From NCBI GenBank assembly GCA_052148715.1, contig JBKQHQ010000115.1:1-28232 (forward strand): a DNA stretch of 28,232 nt, written 5' to 3'. Positions 23,379 to 28,232 of this stretch are shown piece by piece. Source of the DNA: JBKQHQ01 sp052148715. Its GTDB lineage: Bacteria > Pseudomonadota > Alphaproteobacteria > Rhizobiales > Xanthobacteraceae. The notes beneath the pieces are model-generated. The model had not been told where the DNA came from. It saw only the letters and a program-made list of their open reading frames with translations, and did not search any database. Made by a program: the position numbers and the translations under genes. Within the stretch, counting starts at the first letter, position 1. Each line of letters starts with the position of its first letter.

Positions 23379-23858
23379 CTAGTAGACCGTCTTTACGATC
23401 TTGCGAACGCCGCTAATTAACTCACCGATATCGTCTTTCGAAGGCTCGACTGTTTTCTTATGATCGCAAAGGTTCCTTAAATCTCCAAGCCGCTGGATGA
23501 ACCGCCACGTTGGCACATCAAGCACATCCGCCTTCTTTAGTATGTCGTTCAACTCGCTGATCGACGGGTTCTTTGCGGTTCTGAGGTTATGCTGATTACA
23601 GACCGACAGCATGTGTCCTTCGAGAGCGACGCCGGCCACAGCCCCAGCCGCCCGATGGAAGCCTTTTCGATTCAACTCGTCCGAAACATCGAGTTCATTA
23701 TCAAAAAAGTCTGCTTGCACCAGATTATGAATGTCAAACAATGCGCTCTCAAATCGGTATGTAAGCGCTTCCACGATTTTCATCTGTTGCTGAAATTTTG
23801 GCAACGCAGCGCGGGGACCAACATCGGTTCCGTAACCTCTCGTTACTACGTTGATCAA
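23379..23858 (-). CDS. HEPN-like protein, possibly N-terminally truncated, up to 159 aa
   Basis: The protein is all-helical and has the Rx4H motif of HEPN proteins in LGDLRNLCDHKK (Arg128, His133). Before it comes ELNRKGFHRAAGAVAGVALE and PSISELNDILKKADVLDVPT; after it EPSKDDIGELISGVRKIVKT. HEPN domains often act as RNases in toxin or phage-defence systems, and such activity here is an inference. The frame opens just after a stop with a TTG at 23858; the first ATG is at 23783 (MKIVEAL). Homologues I recall are longer, so the N-terminus may be lost at the junction with the protease remnant. Base composition is AT-richer than the core genes. Confidence 0.7.
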   Translation of the reverse strand: MINVVTRGYGTDVGPRAALPKFQQQMKIVEALTYRFESALFDIHNLVQADFFDNELDVSDELNRKGFHRAAGAVAGVALEGHMLSVCNQHNLRTAKNPSISELNDILKKADVLDVPTWRFIQRLGDLRNLCDHKKTVEPSKDDIGELISGVRKIVKTVY

Positions 23859-24435
23859 TGGCCCACTTCAATCCGGCGAAGATCACGGTCGATTTGCCGC
23901 GCCCGTCGTCTCCCAAAACCTTGCCGATCAGCGCAGCGTCTATTCCCGGCGCCACTCCGATGCGCAGACCGTTGACCTCCCGGCCAAATATCGTTCCGGC
24001 GCAATGCGTACCGTGACCCTGCCGATCACCATTTCCGGTCCCAGAGAAATCCATTTCGGCGATGTCGACGCCTGCGAAAGCGGGATGGTGCCGTTCGATG
24101 CCTGTATCAAGCACGGCCGCGCGAATTCCCGCGCCGCTGAATCGGCAGGCCGTCGCGCCGACGGCATCGATACCCCATGGGGCTTCGCCGTCGTCCCCGG
24201 CCGAGGAAGCGCGGGGCTCGATCAGCTTTGTGGGCATGTCTGCCGCGATTGCCCGTACGCCGGGCGCACTGGCGATTTCAGCTGCCTCTTTGCTGTCGAG
24301 CGACGCGATGGAAAGTCGCGGGCTGGTTTCTCCTGTGGCAGCGGCTTGTGGCCCGAACCGCTATACAAGATCGTCTGATCCAGCCGACTGTCCGAGATTG
24401 GCAGGCGTCCAGAGGATCGCGTAGGTTTCCGGCAT
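23853..24435 (-). pseudogene. Disrupted subtilisin-like (S8) serine protease
   Basis: The minus strand starts MPETYAILWTPANLGQSAGS at 24435 and has an in-frame TAG as codon 25 (24363-24361). The frame then continues as PRLSIASLDSKEAAEIASAP, ADMPTKLIEPR, AAVLDTGIERHHPAFAGVDI, GNGDRQGHGTHCAGTIFGRE and DAALIGKVLGDDGRGKS. The catalytic Asp (DTGI) and His (HGTH) are present, but homology stops after LKWAIDQ at about 23853, so the oxyanion Asn and the Ser are gone. It therefore has both an internal stop and a missing 3' half, and the HEPN-like frame begins exactly at the break. Confidence 0.85.
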
Positions 24436-24536
24436 CGCTTACCGTCGTTTTCAGCATACCGCGCATGAGCGGCCGCAAATCCCTCAACCCGTGCGGCCGG
24501 CTCCTGGGAGAAGGTCAATGGTGCTGACGCGGGGTT

Positions 24537-24953
24537 TCATTGGAAGAAACACGGCGAGCCCCAATGAAATATGTTCGTGGTGTCTTGCTCCGAGTTTGCA
24601 AGGCGATCGGCGAGGGTTGTGGGCGAGAAACTACGCGCCTTTTGTGCCACGACGTCCCACGGCAATCGAATCCAAGCGAGCGCCTGCTCGAAAGCGGCGA
24701 AGGGAGGCGCTCCGGCCCCTAGGGCGCCCGCCATTAGGACACCGAACGCCCCCGCAACGCGAGGCTCGACTGGCCATAGGTGGGACACCGTCGCTTGGCC
24801 TGACCCAGCCAGCATAGGCGCGAGCCCGAGCTTGTGGATGCCCCCGAGGACGGCCGAAACTCCGCCGTCGCAAATGTTTAGGATTTCCGCACACCGACGG
24901 CAAGGGCTTCGACCGCAAAATGGCTGCCTCGGCCGAGGGCCAACGGTGCTCAT
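24537..24953 (-). CDS. Hypothetical protein coupled to the LprI-like gene, 138 aa
   Basis: Start ATG 24953 overlaps the stop of the LprI-like gene in an ATGA arrangement, which supports a real, translationally coupled gene. The N-terminal part has a cysteine cluster (FCGRSPCRRCAEILNICDGG), the middle is glycine- and alanine-rich and hydrophobic (GAFGVLMAGALGAGAPPFAA), and the C-terminal part is helical (FEQALAWIRLPWDVVAQKAR). I do not recognise a family. The composition is compatible with coding but not strong, so moderate doubt remains. Confidence 0.5.
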   Translation of the reverse strand: MSTVGPRPRQPFCGRSPCRRCAEILNICDGGVSAVLGGIHKLGLAPMLAGSGQATVSHLWPVEPRVAGAFGVLMAGALGAGAPPFAAFEQALAWIRLPWDVVAQKARSFSPTTLADRLANSEQDTTNIFHWGSPCFFQ

Positions 24954-26005
24954 TTGCATTTCTTCATGCAACTGATCATTATTCGACCACAAACCGTTAT
25001 TGTAAATATGTCAGAGAATTCATCGGACAGACTGGTTGGCTCGCACTGGCCAAAATCGTCCGAGCAAGTCTGTTCGCACTCTGAAAGGTGCTCGCCCGTT
25101 AGCTTGCGGTTCTCGATGTCGCGCATCAAATGACGTATGGCATCGACGGTCGGTGCGCCGCGAAGTTGGGCGTTTCGCACCGCCCGCGCGGCCTCTGCTG
25201 GCGATAACGTTCGGAGACGTTCGAGGTACGCACTTGCAATGCAAGCGATATTGTTCCCGCACGTATCACGGTTGTCGCGCCTCCAGCGACCTTGCTTCAC
25301 CGCGAACGCCTGGCGATCCGATTCATCGAGCGTTGCCTGGAGCTGCTCGTAAACTTCCGACATTTGTCGATCAAGCGCAGCGAGCTCGGAGTCTGCACAA
25401 ATCGCGCGTTCGGTCGTAGTAGTGGCTAGCTCGCAACTGAACGAGGGATTATACGTGACCGGCGGGGACGCTGCGAGCGCGTGTAACGTCTGAAGACGTT
25501 CGACGTACGCGGTTGAAATGCAATCGACATTGCTCCCGCACGGATCACGGTGATCGCGCCTCCAGCGGCCCTGCTTCAGCGCGAACGCCTGGCGATCCGA
25601 TTCATCGAGCGTTGCCTGGGCCTGCCGGTACACACGCGACATTCGTCGATCAAGCGCAGCCAGGTTGGCATTTACACAAATCGTGACTTCGACCTCGATA
25701 GTAGCTAACTCGCAACGGAACGAAGGATTATACGTGACTGGCCTTTGGCTCGCCCTTCCGGCCTCCGCATTGCCGGGCTGAGATCCAGCTGGTGGGCAGG
25801 TCCCGAGTAGTGCGTTCCAAACCGGCCCATGGAACCATCCGCCGCGGCACGGAGCTCCGTCGTCGTCCTCACTGGTGTTTCCGCTCCGTGGCACGCCGGT
25901 GCAACTGACGGGCCACCCAGTGCACTGAGCAGATGCCTCGCGTGACCCTCCTATGAGCACGGCGAGCAGGACAGCGAACCCGAGGACAGAGACTGCTTTA
26001 TGCAT
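24950..26005 (-). CDS. Secreted protein with two LprI-like domains, 351 aa
   Basis: A Sec signal peptide (VSVLGFAVLLAVLIGGSREA, cut near ASA-QC) is followed by a Cys-rich linker and two LprI / DUF1311-type units at about residues 90-176 and 182-268. Both units share YNPSF-CELA, LAALDR-MS-VY and TLDESDRQAFA-KQGRWRRD, and carry four cysteines each. The units are offset by 93 codons and are highly similar at DNA level, a recent internal duplication. LprI-type domains inhibit lysozyme in some bacteria, so a periplasmic role against cell-wall hydrolases is possible. A third Cys-rich tail (SECEQTCSDDFGQCE) is unassigned. The downstream hypothetical gene overlaps its stop. Confidence 0.88.
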   Translation of the reverse strand: MHKAVSVLGFAVLLAVLIGGSREASAQCTGWPVSCTGVPRSGNTSEDDDGAPCRGGWFHGPVWNALLGTCPPAGSQPGNAEAGRASQRPVTYNPSFRCELATIEVEVTICVNANLAALDRRMSRVYRQAQATLDESDRQAFALKQGRWRRDHRDPCGSNVDCISTAYVERLQTLHALAASPPVTYNPSFSCELATTTTERAICADSELAALDRQMSEVYEQLQATLDESDRQAFAVKQGRWRRDNRDTCGNNIACIASAYLERLRTLSPAEAARAVRNAQLRGAPTVDAIRHLMRDIENRKLTGEHLSECEQTCSDDFGQCEPTSLSDEFSDIFTITVCGRIMISCMKKCK

Positions 26006-26256
26006 GTAGTCCTCCCCACGCCAGTCCTGTTCTGAAGGCGCTCAGAAGACCGGCGCAAAATAGCAGCGCTTTGTCTTGCGAGGCCTTGAGGCTCGGCGCA
26101 AAGCCTCGGCCCGAGGCCCCACGAGGTTGGAAATGCACCCTACTATATCACCAGATTGGATAGGTTGTCTCGCCCTTATCATTCGCGTTGCTTAAAAATT
26201 GAGGCACTACCCGCTGTCCCCTTATTGCGCCCTACCTAGCCCGCGCGAGAACTCGA

Positions 26257-26293
26257 AGCCCCGCCGCGAGCACCGCGCGGGGCTTTTTGTTTT
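26257..26293 (+). terminator. Factor-independent terminator
   Basis: AGCCCCGC (26257-26264) pairs with GCGGGGCT (26277-26284) and is followed by TTTTTGTTTT on the plus strand. The loop is 12 bases. It would end a plus-strand transcript, yet no plus-strand gene is recognisable directly upstream, so it may belong to a lost phage gene. Confidence 0.6.
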
Positions 26294-26408
26294 ACGGTTG
26301 ACGCGCGCGGTTGTAGCGCCCGGAACGCTCGCACTTGCGGCACTCGACGCGGAGCCATTCGAGCTCGCCGATCAGATCGGCCGGGGTCAGCGAGCCGCCG
26401 CTCGGCAC
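26292..26408 (-). CDS. Very short phage-like protein with one CxxC, 38 aa
   Basis: The frame reads SLTPADLIGELEWLRVECRK and then CERSGRYNRARQP. It resembles the start of small phage-associated zinc proteins of the form LRVECxKCGRxGRYRVxRL, which are usually about twice as long and have further cysteines. A GTG at 26408 is two bases after the stop of the preceding frame. It is probably truncated; it could also be the continuation of the preceding gene through a frameshift, because the frame is open through LWLTDRGRAAAAVGRALA. Confidence 0.4.
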   Translation of the reverse strand: MPSGGSLTPADLIGELEWLRVECRKCERSGRYNRARQP

Positions 26409-26410
26409 GG

Positions 26411-26629
26411 CTAGAGCTCGCCCAACAGCCGCCGCAGCGCGGCCGCGATCCGTGAGCCACAGCCGCCGCCAGCGTCGCGGTCGATCAGCCCCATAACCAT
26501 CGCGCTCGTGACGGTCTCGCCGGTGACACCGGCCGCCTCGGGTCGGTGCCGCTCGCCGCACAGAAGAGCAAAGACGCGCTCGGGCGCTGACAGGGTCGGC
26601 TCGGTGATCGGTTTCGCAGGCTTCACCAT
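26411..26629 (-). CDS. Phage-like small winged-helix-type protein, probably frameshifted, 72 aa
   Basis: The protein reads TLSAPERVFALLCGERHRPE and then AGVTGETVTSAMVMGLIDRD, a pattern of small helix-turn-helix proteins seen in prophages. The expected wing (RLTLTDRGRA-like) appears in another frame as RLWLTDRGRAAAAVGRAL, so a frameshift in the GGC run near 26470-26480 is likely. I see no good ribosome-binding site before the ATG at 26629. The gene sits next to a short CxxC protein and appears to be decaying island cargo. Confidence 0.4.
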   Translation of the reverse strand: MVKPAKPITEPTLSAPERVFALLCGERHRPEAAGVTGETVTSAMVMGLIDRDAGGGCGSRIAAALRRLLGEL

Positions 26630-27023
26630 AATGGTTGAGGTTAATCCATTGATGTGACTCAACAAATACGCACTGGCGCGGTTATCAATAAAAAAATACC
26701 GAAACCAGAACCGAACCCTTGGCCCGCAACCCCGCCTTCGACATCCCGAAGAAGCCGCCGGCACCCTCGGCGAAAGCGCGCCGACGGTCGAGCCCGCAAG
26801 CTGGGCCGCCAAATCCGCGCTAGAGATCCCGAAGAAGCCGCCGGCGCCGTCGGTGAAGAAACGGGCGCGGGCGTCACCTAACAAACGGACAAAGGCTCCA
26901 TCGCGACCCCGAACAAAGTGAGTTTGAACCTGTCAAAAACCTGCCAGAAAGCCCTAGGAGTTCTCGGGATGTTCTGGGACGAACGAGGCCCTCTGCAAGT
27001 CCCTTTGATCTAAAACGATTTTC
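26630..27023. other. Region with a 20-bp direct repeat and phage-like coding relics
   Basis: ATCCCGAAGAAGCCGCCGGC occurs at 26743-26762 and 26826-26845, 83 bases apart. Read on the plus strand each gives IPKKPPAPS but in different frames, so this looks like a duplicated and frameshifted small gene (NPAFDIPKKPPAPS, and SALEIPKKPPAPSVKKRARA). No start with a ribosome-binding site is visible. The part 26900-27023 shows nothing further. Confidence 0.45.
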
Positions 27024-27098
<75 letters not shown>

Positions 27099-27117
27099 TA
27101 AATCAATCACTTAGCTT

Positions 27118-27170
27118 GTCTGTTTAGCCCCCTGGGTCACACTATGGTCACAGTGAACACCTAGGCGGTG
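27118..27170. promoter_or_regulatory. Repeated GGTCAC motifs before the integrase gene
   Basis: GGTCACACTATGGTCACAGTG contains two direct GGTCACA copies 13 bases apart, and an inverted GGTGACC follows near 27166. Such clusters before integrase genes can be arm-type integrase sites or repressor operators. Only the repeat itself is seen; the role is a guess. Confidence 0.3.
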
Positions 27171-27204
27171 ACCGTGGAATAGTGCTCTCCAGGAGAAGTT
27201 TCGC

Positions 27205-28232
27205 ATGGCTACCATCAGGAAACGCACGAGGATACGGAACGGCGAAATCGAGGTACGCTACCAAGTGCAGGTCCGGCTAGCGGGCTATCCCCATGAGTCA
27301 GGGACGTTCGCAAAGCATGCGGATGCCGCTGCGTGGGGTAAAGAGCACGAGCGGAGACTGCAAACGGGGGACATTCCTACGGTGCTCCGTGAGGAATTGC
27401 AACGCCACACCCTAGGAAGCATGATCGATCACTATATTGCCGATCGTTCGATGTTTCCACACAAACGTAAGCCTAGCTATAGAAACGAGAAGGTTATGTT
27501 GGAAGCCTTTCGAGAACATGAACCAATGTTGTGTCGGAAAACTCTTGCTCAACTCACACCGAGAGATTTCCAAGACTATGCAAATCGTTGTCTCGAAACT
27601 GGTCTCATGGTCTCCTCAGTCAAACGAAAGATAAATCCTATTCGGTTCATCCTTGGCAAGTATGCCAGAAAGGAACGGCACATACCAACTTCAGATTATT
27701 TCAAGGACTTTGACATTGGTACGGAGGGTCCTGGCCGCGAGCATCTTCTGAAACCACACGAAGACCGTGTGCTCTACAAGGCCATCGAAGATCAATGCCG
27801 AGACAACCGATTGTGTCTTAGATGGCTTTCACTGGTCCTAATGGCGCTAACTACCGCCTTGCGTAGAGGCGTCTTACTCAAGCTGAAATGGGGGGATGTA
27901 GATTGGGAAAACAAGATTTTGAATGTTAGCAATACCTACTGGTCGGGTAAGAAGAAAGCGCCTCCTATGGTGCCATTGACAAACGCCCTACATGCGCATC
28001 TTAAATTCTATTACGGCACGCTCTCGGAGCAAGAGAGATTGCCTACCTCACCATTGTTTAAAATCACTCCTACCGCCCATGAACAAGCCTGGAAACGGTT
28101 TGTGAAACGTGCGGGGCTGTATGAGACTAGGCCGGATGGAAAAATAGATTATTTCCATTTCCATGATCTTAGGCACACTGCCACAACTAGATACGGTCAT
28201 CTCAAGCCTATAGAGCTTAGTTCACGAGAAAA
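27205..28232 (+). CDS. Tyrosine recombinase / phage-type integrase (partial, runs off the window)
   Basis: The frame is open from ATG 27205 (AGGAGA nine bases upstream) to the window edge, at least 342 codons. The N-terminal part (residues 1-60) resembles an arm-binding domain, then a SAM-like core-binding domain (LGSMIDHYIAD near 70 to about 170). The catalytic domain shows the first Arg in LTTALRRGVLLKLKWGDVDW (Val replaces the usual Glu after RRG), a Lys in WSGKKKAPPMVPL and the HxxR box in FHFHDLRHTATT. The second His/Trp box and the nucleophile Tyr lie beyond the window. The AT-rich codon use (AAA, ATA, TTA) contrasts with the GC-rich core genes, which indicates acquired DNA. It starts 107 bases from tRNA-Thr, a usual target for such enzymes. 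Confidence 0.9.
   Translation, partial: MATIRKRTRIRNGEIEVRYQVQVRLAGYPHESGTFAKHADAAAWGKEHERRLQTGDIPTVLREELQRHTLGSMIDHYIADRSMFPHKRKPSYRNEKVMLEAFREHEPMLCRKTLAQLTPRDFQDYANRCLETGLMVSSVKRKINPIRFILGKYARKERHIPTSDYFKDFDIGTEGPGREHLLKPHEDRVLYKAIEDQCRDNRLCLRWLSLVLMALTTALRRGVLLKLKWGDVDWENKILNVSNTYWSGKKKAPPMVPLTNALHAHLKFYYGTLSEQERLPTSPLFKITPTAHEQAWKRFVKRAGLYETRPDGKIDYFHFHDLRHTATTRYGHLKPIELSSRE

Overview
The window is GC-rich chromosomal DNA. Its gene style suggests an alphaproteobacterium of the Bradyrhizobium / Xanthobacteraceae kind: BrnA-like and Kup proteins of rhizobial type, many short hairpin repeats of the kind scattered through those genomes, an IS66 remnant carrying a pRiA4b ORF-3 gene, and a tRNA-Thr next to a tyrosine recombinase. 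That assignment is an inference, because the window holds no rRNA or other marker gene.

Region 1 (1-6.0 kb) holds a partial gene end, a conserved hypothetical gene on the minus strand and a small secreted protein. A plus-strand catabolic-looking cluster follows: two tandem paralogous TAT-exported alpha/beta hydrolases, a third unrelated alpha/beta hydrolase and a glutathione S-transferase coupled to it by an ATGA overlap. A long inverted repeat separates this cluster from a convergent two-gene minus-strand unit made of a stand-alone CinA C-terminal amidase (PncC) and a small protein that looks like the C-terminal domain of a phage tail sheath fitted with a Sec signal peptide.

Region 2 (6.1-12 kb) holds kup followed closely by a cation:proton antiporter, then small proteins (an orphan BrnA-like protein, a Lys/Ala-rich basic protein, two short hypotheticals) and a secreted hypothetical on the minus strand.

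Region 3 (12.1-17.1 kb) is a duplicated two-gene unit (short-chain dehydrogenase, then 2-hydroxychromene-2-carboxylate-isomerase-like) in which each copy has lost the opposite gene. Copy A (about 12.1-12.95 kb) keeps the isomerase and only about 20 codons of the dehydrogenase. Copy B (about 16.2-17.1 kb) keeps the dehydrogenase and only a decayed isomerase start. A 908-residue membrane GGDEF-EAL protein and two hairpin-repeat clusters lie between them.

Region 4 (17.1-21.1 kb) is a minus-strand run: a small MYRQGDVLL-type protein, two tandem paralogues resembling DUF6745 proteins, and a LigD-type ATP-dependent DNA ligase domain without polymerase or Ku. The first three form an overlapping, probably co-transcribed unit of unknown function.

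Region 5 (21.1-28.2 kb) is accessory DNA. It has a GFA-family protein, the 3' end of an IS66 element (tnpC tail, pRiA4b ORF-3 passenger gene, likely terminal repeat), and a relic of a tRNA 3' end whose 18-bp sequence recurs in an intact tRNA-Thr(GGT) 3.8 kb away. Between those repeats are a HEPN-like protein, a disrupted subtilisin-like protease, a hypothetical gene translationally coupled to a double-LprI secreted protein, and decayed phage-like small genes. A tyrosine integrase starts 107 bp past the tRNA and runs off the window.
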